A stretch of 64,000 bases of DNA from Spiroplasma cantharicola (GTDB lineage: Bacteria; Bacillota_I; Bacilli_A; Mycoplasmatales; Mycoplasmataceae): NCBI RefSeq assembly GCF_001281045.1, contig NZ_CP012622.1:310001-374000 (forward strand), given 5' to 3'. The notes beneath the pieces were generated by a model. That model did no database searches. It worked only from the letters and a program-made list of their open reading frames with translations, and was not told the origin of the DNA. The position numbers and the translations under genes were made by a program. Shown here piece after piece: positions 1-11,336 of this stretch; the stretch's first letter is position 1; each line of letters begins with the position of its first letter.

Positions 1-32
1 AAAGACTGTATAGAATAATAAGTAATCTTTTT

Positions 33-60
33 AACTGTATTTAATACAGTTTTTTATTTT
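33..60 (+). terminator. Rho-independent terminator of an upstream gene
   Basis: An 8-bp stem AACTGTAT/ATACAGTT with loop TTA is followed by a T-rich run. It ends transcription of something lying left of the window. Bases 1-18 read Lys-Asp-Cys-Ile-Glu-stop in frame 1, which could be the last codons of that gene, but this is too short to identify. Confidence 0.8.
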
Positions 61-422
61 TTTGAATTATTTTTATATCCAATAGTCATATTAGATATAG
101 GAATTAGAGAAAAATATTAACTTTATTTAATAAAAATATAGTTTCAAAAATACAACATAAACATATTCAACTATATTATTAGATATAAAAAATCTTAATT
201 AATTAATGACAATTATTCTGTAAATTGATCCAATTAACAGTTTTGATTTGAAGAAGAAATTCATGATGGATAATATTAATATAAAAACAAAAATTATTTT
301 TTTGTTTTTTTTGTTTTATTTTGTTTATTAAGTTCCTTCTCTAATTATGCTATTTTGTTAATTTGATGTAAAATAATAGGGTTGCAAAAGGCAACGCCAC
401 ACTTTTCTAGGATTGGAGAACA
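61..422 (+). other. Gene-free AT-rich leader before RNase Y
   Basis: No convincing gene is present. A second hairpin, AAAAACAAAAA (283-293) / TTTTTGTTTTT (299-309), has terminator shape, so something short may be transcribed from the left part. A -10-like TAAAAT (369-374) stands just before a small hairpin GTTGC-AAAAG-GCAAC (381-395), which would lie at the start of the rny transcript. No good -35 was found. Confidence 0.45.
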
Positions 423-1958
423 ATGCTAGTTATGAATGATGATTTAGTACACTTGTATATTGCGATAATATCTTTTTTAATAGTACTTTTAATTGTATTA
501 GGTACAGTTATTGTATATTTAATTAAGTCTCGTCAGCGCAAATACATTTTGAAAAAAACATTAGACGAGTCAAAAGAAATTAAAATGAAAATATTAGCAG
601 AAGCAAAAGCTGATGCAGCTTTAATAAAACTTAATGCTGAAAGTGATGCTTCGTATATTCGTGAAGAAATTTCTATCGAAAACAAAAATTTAAAACAAAA
701 AAAAGAACAATTTTTTGAAGAAATAGAAGTTTTGAATAAAAAGGAAGAAGAATTAATTCAAGATAAAATTAATACAAATAAAATAAAAAGTGAATTAAAA
801 ATTCAAAAAAAGAAATATCAGTTAGCTCTTGAAAATATTTCAAATTTAACAGAAGAGCAAGTCAAAAGTGAATTATTTAATATTGTAGAAAATAAATATT
901 TAAATGAACTTTCAAATAAAATTAAAGATTACGAAAATAAATTAAAAATTAGAGCTGAAAAAAAAGCATCTGATATATTAATTGATGCAATGCAAAGTTG
1001 TCATATTCAAATTACTTCTGAAAAAAATACAACATTTTTTGAAATTGAAAATGATTCTTGAAAGGGAAAAATTATAGGTAAAGAAGGTCGCAATATTAAA
1101 ACTTTTCAATCTTATGGAGGTGTTGATTTAATAATTGATGATACACCAAATAGGATTACCATTTCTTCTTTTAACCCTATAAGAAGAGAAATTGCTTATT
1201 TAACTTTAACTGAACTTATTAAAACTGCAAGAATTCATCCTGCAACAATTGAAGAACAATTAATTATTCAAGAAGAAAAATTAAATAAACATTGTTTTGA
1301 AATTGGTAATGAAGTCTTATTAAATTTAAATATTGATGATTTACCTGAAGAAATAGTTAAAATGATTGGTAAATTAAAGTTTAGACATAGTTATGGACAA
1401 AACGCTTTACAACATTCAATTGAGGTTGCAAAGATATGTAGAAAAATTGCATTAGAAATGGGTCTTGATGAGAAGATTGGACTTAAGTCGGGTCTTTTAC
1501 ATGACATTGGAAAAGCTGTGGACTTCGAGCAAGAAGGAAGTCATGTAAAATTAGGAGTCGATATTCTTAAAAAATACAATTTGGAATTTGAAATAATTAA
1601 TGCTGTTGAATCACATCATAATGATGTGGAAAAAGAAACCTATTATGCAGAAATTGTTGCAATTGCTGATGCAATGAGTGCTGCAAGACCAGGAGCAAGA
1701 AATAATGATGCCAATGAATATTTTATAAGAATGCAAGAGCTTGAAGATATTTGTTTACAACAAGAAGGTGTTATTAAAGCTTATGTTTTAAAAGCTGGAA
1801 GAGAAATTAGAGTTATGGTTAATCCAACTGTTATTGATGATTACAATATGAAAAAAATTTCCTTAAATTTAAAAGAAAACATTCAAAAAATAAATAAAAC
1901 CCCTGGAGATATTTATATAACAATAATTCGTGAAAAACGTGAAGTTATAAGATTATAA
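423..1958 (+). CDS. rny: Ribonuclease Y (membrane-anchored endoribonuclease)
   Basis: RNase Y starts mRNA decay by endonucleolytic cuts and is held at the membrane. The 511-residue protein has the family order: an N-terminal membrane helix (about residues 9-33), a long charged coiled coil to about 205, a KH RNA-binding domain with a GKIIGKEGRN loop (about 214-225), then an HD phosphohydrolase domain whose LLHDIGK metal-binding motif lies near 358-364. The length is normal. The reading frame crosses a TGA at 1059 (Trp). The start ATG at 423 has GGAG four bases upstream; ATG 432 is an in-frame alternative with looser spacing. It is followed by its own terminator, so it is probably monocistronic. 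Confidence 0.96.
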
Positions 1959-1985
1959 AAACACCAAGATAATGGTGTTTTTTGT
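1959..1985 (+). terminator. Terminator between rny and ffh
   Basis: An 8-bp stem AAACACCA/TGGTGTTT with loop AGATAA begins right after the rny stop codon and runs into T residues. Confidence 0.85.
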
Positions 1986-2013
1986 TATAATTAATTGAGA
2001 TTGGAGTGAAACT

Positions 2014-3357
2014 ATGGGATTTGGAGATTTTCTAGCTAATAGAATGAAAAAGTCTATTGAAAAGAATTTAAAAAAGACTACTTTAAATAGTGATAATGTA
2101 AAAGACGTATTAAGAGAAATTAGATTAGCTCTTTTAGAAGCTGACGTAAATATTGATGTTGTTAAAAAATTTATAGCAAATATTCAAGAAAAAGCTGAAG
2201 GAGTTTTTATTGAACAAGGTGTTAGAGCAGATCAACAAATGGTTAAAATAGTTCACGCAGAACTAGTTGAAATTTTAGGAAAAACTAATAAGGCATTAGA
2301 AATTGATAAAAAACCTTCAATTATTATGATGGTTGGTTTACAAGGAGCTGGAAAAACAACAACAGTTGGTAAACTTTCACATTTAATTACTAAAAAAAAT
2401 AAGAAAAAAACTCTAATGGTTGGTTTAGATATTTATAGACCAGGTGCTATTGACCAATTAGTTGAGTTGGGACAGAAAAATAATTTAGATGTTTTTGAGC
2501 AGGGAAAACAAAGTCCGGTTAAAACTGCACAACAAGCAGTAGACTATGCTCAAAAAAATGGATATGAAGTAATAATTTTAGATACAGCTGGACGTTTACA
2601 AATTGATAAGCAATTGATGGATGAACTTAATGAAATTAGAAAAGTAGTTTCTCCTCAGGAAATAATTCTTACAGTTGATGGAATGACAGGGCAAGATATT
2701 ATAAATGTTTCACAAGAATTTGATAATTTATTAAAATTAACAGGAGTTATTGTTACGAAACTAGATGGTGATGCTCGAGGTGGGGCTACATTATCAATAA
2801 CTGATATTACAAAATTACCAATTAAGTTTATTGGTGAGGGTGAAGGAATTGGAGCTCTTGCTGAATTCCATCCAAAAAGAATGGCTGATAGAATTCTTGG
2901 GATGGGTGATGTTGAAACATTGTTTGAAAAGGCAGCTGATGTTGTTGATCAAAGAACAATGGAAAAAACAATGAAAAGAATGTTTGCAGGACAATTTGAT
3001 TTAGAGGATTTGAGAAATCAAATGGAGCAAGTTGCCAAAATGGGAAATCTTGGTGGAATTATGAAAATGGTTCCAGGATTAAATGGAAAAGTTAGTGAAT
3101 CTCAGATTAATCAAGCTCAACAAAAACTTTGAGTGGCAAATATTTTAATGACATCAATGACTTTAAAAGAAAGAAGAGAACCAAGACTTTTAAAAGCAAT
3201 TACTAGAAAACAAAGAATTTTAAAAGGTTCAGGTAGAACTGAAAAAGAATTTAATGAACTTTTAAATCAATTTGATAAAGGTAAAAAACAAGTTCTTGAA
3301 TTAACTAAATCACTTAAATCAGGAAAAATGCCAAATCTTGGTGGTCTAAAATTTTAG
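2014..3357 (+). CDS. ffh: Signal recognition particle GTPase Ffh (SRP54)
   Basis: Ffh binds signal peptides emerging from the ribosome together with SRP RNA and delivers them to FtsY at the membrane. The 447-residue protein has the helical N domain, the G domain with GLQGAGKTTT (about 108-117), DTAGR (about 190-194) and TKLDGDARGG (about 249-258), and a Met-rich M domain from about 300 to the end. One TGA at 3130 codes Trp; reading it as stop would cut off the last 74 residues of the M domain. The start ATG follows TTGGAGTG. It is flanked by terminators on both sides, so it is a single-gene unit. Confidence 0.97.
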
Positions 3358-3383
3358 TTAAAAAGAAACTAAAATTAAAACAA

Positions 3384-3410
3384 AAAAAGAACTAAATTTA
3401 GTTCTTTTTA
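3384..3410. terminator. Bidirectional terminator between convergent genes
   Basis: A near-perfect palindrome AAAAGAACTAAA/TTTAGTTCTTTT lies between ffh and the minus-strand gene. It has T-runs on both strands, and the minus-strand stop codon lies inside its right edge, so it can serve both transcripts. Confidence 0.8.
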
Positions 3411-4307
3411 TTTTGCTTCAATTGCTTTTACTTTTTTTTCTATTTGAGAAATAGCTTGTAATTTTTTATTAGCTTCTTCAATTGTTTTTTGAGTACTTTC
3501 TAATTCCATTCTTCGTTTCTCAGCATCTTTCATTTTCTTTCAAACACCAGTTTTCATTGCATCTGACATTAACAATACTGAAAGTAAAGTTATGTTAAAG
3601 ATATCATTAATGATTTTAGATACATGTTTTTTTTCTTTTGCTGATAAGTTTTCAGCCTTATAAGTTTCCAAACTTTTAACATCTTTGAAAAAATTGTCTG
3701 CAAAATATTTTCCAAATTTTTGATAAATTAATGCTTCACCTTCATGAGCAAATAAAGATATACTTTTAAATAAAATTAGTTTCATTTCAACTTCATCTTC
3801 ACTAGTAGATCTAAATTGTTCTATAACATAATTTAATCTATCATCATGGAATTCATCAACCAATTCTTCGACAACAATTCTTGAAGGTTGTCCAACTAAT
3901 TTTAAAATTGGTTTTTTTCCTGCAGTTTCATATTCTATAAATTCATAGTTCATTGCTTTAATGTATTTTTTAATACGTAAAGGTAATATATACATATCAT
4001 ATGCAATATATTCTGAATACCTTCATTTTCTTGCAATAATTTGTGTGATTATATTATAAACCATTTCCAATACAGTTAAGTTTAATGATCTTTCACTTAC
4101 TTTAAACTCTAATTTGTTTAATCTCAATAATTGATAATATTCATATCCATAGTATTCAAGTGAAATCATATTAAAATATGTTTGAATAGTTGAATTATTC
4201 ATAATCGCAGAATAAGAAAATTGAATATCTGGTACAAGAGCATCAACTATATTTTCAAATTGTGGTCTATAGTCCAAAATTGAGTAAAATTTATTTTTTT
4301 CAGCCAT
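3408..4307 (-). CDS. Conserved-looking hypothetical protein, coiled-coil tail
   Basis: I do not recognise the family. The 299-residue protein is read across two TGA Trp codons. It has no signal peptide or clear membrane segment. The first 250 residues look like a soluble, mostly helical protein rich in Tyr and Ile near the N-terminus, and the last 40 or so residues are Lys/Glu/Ala-rich with coiled-coil character. The start is supported by GGAGG eight bases before the ATG on the minus strand. It is the only intact minus-strand gene in the window and is convergent with ffh and divergent from rlmH. Confidence 0.85.
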
Positions 4308-4397
4308 AAAATATCCTCCAAAATATAGTTATATTTTATCATATTTCCTTTTGAATAAATATGTAAGTGTATAATAATAAGGATTTTAGGAGTTTGT

Positions 4398-4862
4398 ATG
4401 AAAATAAAAATAATTTGTTTTAATAAAGTAAATAAAGAATATAAAGAAGTTTATAAAACATATATAGATAAACTTAAAAATCATTGTACTTTGGAAGTGA
4501 TTGAAATTAATGAATTTGATCATGGCGATATAAAATCAAATATGGTAAAAAATGAACAAAATATTAATTTGAAAATATTAGAAAGTAAGGAATATGAATT
4601 TTTTTTATTAGATATAAATGCAAAACAGTACAGTTCTGAATTAATTGCACAAACTTTACAAGAAAATCAAAACTATAAAAGTGGTAAAATTTGTTTTATT
4701 ATTGGACCAAGTGATGGATTCAGTGAAGATTTTAGAAATATACATAAAAATAAAATTAGTTTTGGTCTAATTACTTTGCCTTATAATTTAGTAAGAATAA
4801 TTTTATTAGAACAAATTTATCGAGGTTTTAAAATCATTAAAAATCAAAAATATCATAAATAA
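4398..4862 (+). CDS. rlmH: 23S rRNA (pseudouridine1915-N3)-methyltransferase RlmH
   Basis: RlmH methylates pseudouridine 1915 in helix 69 of 23S rRNA on assembled 70S ribosomes, using SAM. The 154-residue length matches the family (about 155-160). The SPOUT-fold features are visible: a FIIGPSDGFS loop at about 101-110 and the diagnostic C-terminus YRGFKIIKNQKYHK. The ATG is preceded by TTTAGGAG. A TATAAT at 4370-4375 is the likely -10. The gene is divergent from the minus-strand unknown and close to rbgA, a second ribosome-maturation gene. Confidence 0.95.
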   Translation: MKIKIICFNKVNKEYKEVYKTYIDKLKNHCTLEVIEINEFDHGDIKSNMVKNEQNINLKILESKEYEFFLLDINAKQYSSELIAQTLQENQNYKSGKICFIIGPSDGFSEDFRNIHKNKISFGLITLPYNLVRIILLEQIYRGFKIIKNQKYHK

Positions 4863-4930
4863 TTAAAAAATAAATTAGATTTTTTAATAATTAAACTATA
4901 AAATGATACTATCACTGAGGAGGTAATCCT

Positions 4931-5890
4931 ATGAATGACGAAAAATCAAGTTTCAATTGGTTTCCAGGTCATATGAATAAAAGTATTAAAGAAATCGAAC
5001 AAAAGATTTCAATAGTTGATCTGGTTATGGAAATTGTTGATGCAAGAGCACCGTTCTCAACACAAAATCCATTACTAAGAAAAATACTAAATACTAGACC
5101 AAGATTAATAATATTAACAAAATTTGACTTATCAGATAAAGACATAACTAATCAATGGACTGAATATTTTAAGTCTATAGGAAATACAACATATATTGTA
5201 AAAGATAAACAAGCTGATATTTACAGTGATATTTTAAAACTTATAAATGAAATGACTAAAGAGTCACAATTGAAACAGAAGAAACGGGGAATAGAAAAAC
5301 CTCAACTCAATGTTTTAGTTGTTGGTATTCCAAATGTTGGTAAATCAACAGTTATTTCAAAACTTTCAAAAGGAAAAACTTTAAAAATTGGTAATAAGCC
5401 TGGTGTTACAAGAGGAATGCAAAGAATTGTAATGACAAACAGTATTACATTGATTGATACTCCGGGAATCTTACCTGCAAAGTTTGAAAATGAAACGGTG
5501 GCTTGTAATTGTGCTGCTACGAACTCAATTAGATTAGATGTTATTCCAAAAGAAAGAATGGCAACTAAATTAATGAGATATATTTATAATTCATATCCAT
5601 CATTAATTGAAAATACTTATAAAATTAATAAGCATGTATTAAGACCCATTGATTATGATGATACATTTACTATTTTTGAAGAAATTGCAAAGAGAAATAA
5701 ATTTACAATTCTTGATGAAATAGCTGATGTTGAAAGAGCAATAGAATTATTTATTCAAGATATTATTAAAAACAATTTGGGAAATATTTCATTTGAAAAG
5801 CCAATTGAAATAAAGGAAATATCGAAACAAACGATTCAAGAGAAAGATTTAGAATCAGCAATAGTAAGTGATTTAACAGTTGAATGATAG
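4931..5890 (+). CDS. rbgA: Ribosome biogenesis GTPase RbgA (YlqF)
   Basis: RbgA is a circularly permuted GTPase that acts in late assembly of the 50S subunit. The 319-residue protein has the permuted motif order: TKFD (G4) at 63-66, GIPNVGKS (G1) at about 132-139 and DTPG (G3) at about 176-179, after the N-terminal WFPGHM signature. The final sense codon is TGA (Trp319) followed by TAG; a standard-code reading would end one codon early. The last seven bases overlap the ATG of rnhB. The SD is GAGGAGG. Confidence 0.96.
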
Positions 5891-6516
5891 AAAACCCAAG
5901 ATACTTATTTGATCAAAAAATAAGAGAAGAAAATAAAGTTAATTTAATTTCAGGCAGTGATGAAGTTGGCAGAGGAGCAATGGCTGGTCCAATTGTTGTT
6001 GCTAGTGTAATTTTAAAACCTGAGTATAATAATTTTAAAATTAGAGATTCTAAATTATTAAATGAAAAACAAAGAGAAGAGTTGTTTGAAGAAATTAAAC
6101 AAAATTGTATTGCATATAGCATTTGTGAATATGATTCTAAGTTTGTAGATGAGTTCAATCCCAAAAGGACAAGTCAAATTGGTATGATTGATACAATAAA
6201 AAAATTAAAAATTAAGCCAGATATTTGCTTAATTGATGGAGAAAATATAGAATTAAATTTGTGTAAAACGATAAAAATTATTAAGGGTGACAATTTGAGT
6301 ATTACTATAGGAGCTGCGAGCATTTTAGCAAAAGTTTATAGAGACAGAATAATGAATAATTATCATTTAAAATATCCACAGTATAATTTCATAAAAAATA
6401 AAGGTTATTGTACAATTGATCATCAAAATAGAGTTAAAGAATTTGGTATTTTGGATATTCATAGATTTTCTTATAAACCAATAAAATTTCTAAAGGAGAA
6501 AAAAGATGAACTTTAA
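5884..6516 (+). CDS. rnhB: Ribonuclease HII
   Basis: RNase HII removes ribonucleotides embedded in DNA and RNA from RNA-DNA hybrids. The 210-residue protein carries the SGSDEVGRG catalytic motif (Asp26, Glu27), a second acidic site in CLIDGEN near 117-120, and the AASILAKVYRD segment that supplies the remaining acidic residue. The start overlaps the end of rbgA and the stop overlaps the next gene, the same translationally coupled arrangement as ylqF-rnhB in Bacillus. Confidence 0.96.
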   Translation: MIENPRYLFDQKIREENKVNLISGSDEVGRGAMAGPIVVASVILKPEYNNFKIRDSKLLNEKQREELFEEIKQNCIAYSICEYDSKFVDEFNPKRTSQIGMIDTIKKLKIKPDICLIDGENIELNLCKTIKIIKGDNLSITIGAASILAKVYRDRIMNNYHLKYPQYNFIKNKGYCTIDHQNRVKEFGILDIHRFSYKPIKFLKEKKDEL

Positions 6517-8185
6517 TAAGAACAATGAAGTCTATCAGGAGTGATTAAATTCTAATCACTTAGATGAAAATTTAAAAGAAGAATTATTGAAAGCAAGTGA
6601 TGAAGAATTAAATGCTGCATTTAATATTCAACTAGAATTTGGAACTGCTGGAATAAGAGGTATTCTTGGAGCAGGACCAGGAAGATTTAATTTGTATACA
6701 ATTAAAAAAGTAACTATGAGTTATGCAAAATTGTTATTATCAAAATATGGAGATGTTTTAAACAGAGGAGTTGTTATTGGTCATGATAATAGAAAATTTT
6801 CAAAAGAATTTTCTCAATTGACTGCTGAAATTCTAACAAGTTTTGGTATTAAAGCTTACTTATTTGAAAATAACATTATGAAACCAACGCCAGTAGTTTC
6901 ATTTGCAACCAAACAATTAAATGCAATTGGTGGTATTGTAATTACTGCAAGTCATAATCCAGCTATTTATAATGGTTATAAAATTTATGATGAGTTTGGA
7001 TGCCAATTAATTGATGAAGATACACAAATAATTGCAGAATATATGGAAGAAATAAGTGATATTTTAAATTGAAATTATAAATTTGATGAAACACTTCTTG
7101 AAGTTGTACCTCAAAATGTTTTAGAAAAATATAAGGAAATGATTGAAAATTTACAATTCTATAAAAAGAAACCAAGAAATAAATTTAAAATGATTTACTC
7201 AGCTGTTAATGGAACTGGAACAGAGTTTACTCCACCATTATTGAGAAGTTTTGGTTATGAAGTAATCGAAGTTGCAGAACATGCCTTTGAAGATTCAACA
7301 TTTAAAAATGTTGGAAATCCTAATCCAGAATTTGAACCGGCTTGAAAAATTCCATTAGAATATGGAGAAAAACATAAAGATGCTTCAATTATAATTATTC
7401 AAGATCCTGATGCTGACAGAATAGGTTGTGCAGTTAATCATAATGGTAAATGAATTAGAATTGATGGTAATCAAACAGGACCATTATTAATTGAATGAAA
7501 ATTAAGTCAAATGAAAGAACATAATTTAACTCCAGAAAATCCAGCTATGTATTCTAGTTTTGTTACAAGTGATTTAGGAGATAGAATTGCAAATGAAACT
7601 TATAATGTTAAAGTTATAAAAACTCTTACAGGATTTAAATGAATGGGTTCAGAAATCTTAAAAGAACCTGAAAGAAATTTAAATTTTGTATTTGCCTATG
7701 AAGAAAGTTATGGTTATGTTCTTGACTCTTCAACAAGAGATAAAGATGGAATTCAAGCAACAACAATGTTAGTTGAAGCTGCATGATATTACAAACAAAA
7801 AGGCAAAACATTAATTGATGTATTAAATGATTTATATGCAAAATATGGTTATTACTATACATACACTGAAAATTTAAATTTTAAACCAGAAGAAATTAAA
7901 TCGAAAGTTGAACCTATAATGAAAAAACTTAGAGAAGAAGAGTTTTCATCAATGGGTGGCTTAAAATTAAGTTATGTTGAAGATTATATTGATGGGTTAT
8001 TCAATATGCCTGGACAGAATTTAATGAAGTTTTATTTTGAAGATGGAAGTTGATTTGCAGTTAGACCTTCAGGAACTGAACCTAAGGTTAAAATATATTT
8101 TATTTGCGTTAGCAATAATGAAGAATCAGCTATATCTAAGTGTGAGTTAATTTTTAAAGATCTAAAAAAATTCTTAGAAATATAA
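6506..8185 (+). CDS. Phospho-sugar mutase (phosphoglucomutase/phosphomannomutase, PgcA-like)
   Basis: This enzyme of the alpha-phosphohexomutase family interconverts hexose 1- and 6-phosphates. The 559-residue length fits the long PgcA/mycoplasma type. All four family signatures are present: TASHNP with the phosphoserine (about 152-157), the metal loop DPDADR (about 302-307), the sugar-binding EESYGY segment (about 400-405) and the phosphate-binding RPSGTEPK near 521-528. The gene contains many TGA Trp codons, so standard-code ORF calling fragments it. The start ATG has AAAGGAG at 6492-6498 and overlaps the rnhB end by 11 bases. Substrate preference (glucose, mannose or pentose phosphate) cannot be decided from sequence. 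Confidence 0.95.
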
Positions 8186-8212
8186 AATAATGCTTTAGCA
8201 TTATTTTTTTTA
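8185..8212 (+). terminator. Terminator after the mutase gene
   Basis: A 9-bp stem AAATAATGC/GCATTATTT with loop TTTA is followed by T residues. It ends the rbgA-rnhB-mutase unit. Confidence 0.85.
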
Positions 8213-8293
8213 CATTTAAAATGAAAATTGTTAATTTAGTACTTATAATAATAGTGGCATTAATATAAATGAAAGCTAAAAGTAAGGAGAAAA

Positions 8294-9625
8294 ATGAAAA
8301 CATTAATTATTGGAGGTAGTGCAACTGGAATGGGTGTTGCTGCTAGGCTTAAAAGAAATGATCCTAGTATAGAAATAACAGTTATACAAGATAAAGATTA
8401 TGTTTCTCTTGGAGCCTGTGGTCTTCCATATTTTGTTGCAAATAATTTTGAAGATAAAAATATTTTAATAGCAAGAAAAAAAGAAGAGTTTGAAAAAACT
8501 GGTATTAAAATTATTTCTAACGCAAAAGTAGATTCAGTTGATTTTAAAAATAAGACAGTATCTTTTAATGGTCAATTTGAATCTTATGATAATTTAGTTT
8601 TAGCAGTTGGCGCAAAGCCTATTAAGCCAAATATTATTGGTGTTGAAGGAGAAAATGTTTTTTCTCTTACAACATTAGAAGATGGAGTTTTGTTAAAAGA
8701 AAAAATACTTAACAATGACAAAATCAAAAAAGTTGTTATAGTTGGAGCAGGTTTTATTGGATTAGAAATGACTGAAACTTTTGCTGAATTGAATAAACAA
8801 GTATATTTATTAGAAATGGAATCAAAAGTTATGAAAAAAGCTTTTGATGAAGAAATCTCAAATTTAATTGAAGAGAAATTAATAGAGAAAAAAATTAATA
8901 CTCTACTTGGTGAACAGTTAGTAGAAATAAAATTGAAAAATGATAAAGTTAATTCAATTTTATTAAAAAGTGGAAAAGAAATTAAAGCAGATGCAGTTTT
9001 ACTTTCTGTTGGTTTTCAACCAAACACTTTATTTTTAAAGAATAGTGATTTAAAAATGAATGACAGAGGAACAATTATTGTCAATCAAAAAGGTGAAACA
9101 AATATTAAAGGTGTTTATGCAGCTGGTGATTGTGCAACTTCTAAGGACTTTATTAATAATGAAGATATTTATTCACCACTAGCAACTGTTGCTAGCAAAT
9201 TTTCAAAAGTAATTGCAGATAATATTGCTGGTAAAAAAGCTAGTTTTGCAGGTTCTATTCAAAGTTCAATGTTAAGAATGTTTGACCTTGAAATAGCAAG
9301 AGCTGGATTAACAGAACAAATGGCATTAAAAAATAATATGAAAATTAAATCAGTTTTTATTAAAGATAAAGACCATACAAACTATACTCCAAATCAAAAA
9401 GACTTATATCTTAAATTGATAATTAATGAAAATACAAGGGAAATAATTGGAGCTCAAATGGCAGGAAGTAATAGTTCTGTTTTAAGAATTTATGCTTTGG
9501 CAGCTTTAATTTGACAAAAGGCAAAGGTAGATAGTGAATTAGAACAAATCGATTTACCTTATGCTCCACCATTTTCAAGAACTGTCGATATCATTCACAT
9601 CGCTTTATCTAAGTTAAATAAATAA
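8294..9625 (+). CDS. CoA-disulfide reductase-like FAD/NAD(P)H flavoprotein
   Basis: The 443-residue protein belongs to the pyridine nucleotide-disulfide oxidoreductase class with one redox cysteine. An N-terminal FAD-binding GGSATGMGVAARL (7-19) is followed by the redox site SLGACGLPYFV with Cys42, then the NAD(P)H-binding VGAGFIGLEM (about 152-161) and AAGDCA (about 276-281). The CGLPYFV context resembles CoA-disulfide reductases more than NADH oxidases. There is no C-terminal rhodanese domain. The likely role is keeping low-molecular thiols reduced or removing peroxide/O2; both enzyme types share this fold. SD AAGGAGA. It is 16 bases upstream of a symporter gene that may import cystine. Confidence 0.88.
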
Positions 9626-9641
9626 GAAGGGAAAGATTAAT

Positions 9642-11336
9642 ATGTTATTCTTGGCAGAAGAAGAAAAAGGCCATAACTTACTTAGAGATTTTGTAGCTAT
9701 TAGTACATGACAATCACTTGTGGCAATATCTATATTTATTTCTTTACAAGTAGGACTATGATTCTTTTTAAAAAAATATAAATTTGCATTTATGTACAGA
9801 GTTATTCTTGGTATGGCAATTGGTTTAATATTTGGTATAGTATTACAATCAATTATAGGTTTTCCAGATTCGGATTCTTTTGAAGAGATTTCAAAACCTT
9901 GAAATGAGCTATATTGAATTTATGAGTTAAATATTTGAGCGTCGTTCTTTAAAAATATATTTATTAATGGTGTTTATTTATTAACAGTGCCAATTGTTTT
10001 TATTGCAATATTTAAAATAACATCTAAACCAGGTGAAACTGGTTTGGGAAGAATTACAGCAAAAGGAATTGCATTATTGCTATTTAATGTTGCTGTAATG
10101 TTCACAATAACTTTTTTTATAGGGTTATTAGTAAAAGTAGGACAGGGATTTGAATTAACTTCAGATTCTTCTGTTACTGGTAAAGATAATGTACCTTTAC
10201 CTCAAATTATTTGAGAGTACATTCCAAATAATATTATTGGAGCTTTAGCAAAAAACACAATTATTCCTGTAATGGTAGTTGGAGCTTTAGCTGGTGGAAG
10301 TGTAAAAATTTTATCAAAAAGAAAACACGTTGAAATGGAAGCTATTAGAAAAGCAATGGATACAGGATGAGATGTTATGATGTCTATTTTAATGACATTT
10401 ATGAAAATCATGCCTTTAGCTGTTATGTCTATGATTACTGTTTCAATTACTTCAAGACCAATTGGAGCATTAGTTTCAATTGGAAAAATAATTGGTGTAG
10501 GTTATTTAGGAGTTGCTATTGCATTGGCTCTTTTAACATTAGAAATATTCTTAAGTGGAATAAAAGTTGGAGCTTGATGAAAAAACGCTTGAAAACCTTT
10601 AATCCAAGGTTTTTCTACACAATCTTCTAATGCTTCCTTGCCAATAGCAATGGAAACATTAACACAAGATATGAAAGTAAATGGAAGATCTGCAAACACA
10701 ATTCAACCAATTTCTACAACAATGGGATTGATTGCTTGTGCTGGAGTTCAATCAGGATTAGCAACAAGTATCTTATGAACAGGAACTAGTTCAGGAAGTG
10801 CTGTTCATGATATGGGGCTATTTACATTCTTTATAATGGCTTTATTTGTTACAGTAATTGCTTCACTTGGAATAGCAGGTGTTCCAGGAACTGCAACAGT
10901 TGTTACTGTTGGTGTACTTGGAGGTATTGGATTTGGAGGATATGCAGGAAGTGTCTTACAATTAATTGCACCTCTAGATGGTTTGTTTGATATGGGAAGA
11001 ACTGGTGCCAATGTTGTTGGAGGTGTTGCTGTTGCCACAATTGTTGCAAAATCAGAAGGACTAATTGAAGAAGGATCCAATCTTTTAAATGAAAGAGGAA
11101 TTCATTCACAACAAAGAATTCTAGAATCTAAAAATTTAAAAGATGAGCATACTAAAATTCTAATTTCCTTAAATTCCACATCAATGAAAGAATTAAAAAA
11201 TAAAGACTTAACAAAAGAAGATAAGGAAAAAATTAAACTTAAATTAAAAGAAGATTTAAAAAAAGAAAAGCAAGTATATAAAGAAAAGAAAATTATTTTT
11301 AAAGATAAAAATAATAAAAAAGGAGATAAAAAATAA
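9642..11336 (+). CDS. Dicarboxylate/amino acid:cation symporter (SDF family, possibly cystine)
   Basis: This is a secondary transporter of the DAACS/SDF family with multiple hydrophobic segments. The 564-residue protein has the family's serine-rich re-entrant loop, visible as STQSSNASLPIAMETL near 324-339, and a second polar loop with IQPISTTMGL. An SSNASLP-type loop is seen in TcyP-type cystine carriers, so cystine is a reasonable guess but not proven. The last 100 residues are a highly charged Lys/Glu cytoplasmic tail absent from typical family members. Many Trp codons are TGA. The stop shares one base with the ATG of the following lipoprotein gene. Confidence 0.88.

Noticed and set aside
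262-330. 22-codon frame starting MMDNINIKTK in the leader before rny
   Set aside because: Weak SD, overlaps a terminator-like hairpin, composition reflects T-runs; no support as a gene.
1059-1061. Apparent premature stop in rny and similar TGA breaks in most long genes
   Set aside because: They fall where Trp fits the family and the frame continues; they reflect code 4, not frameshifts or decay.
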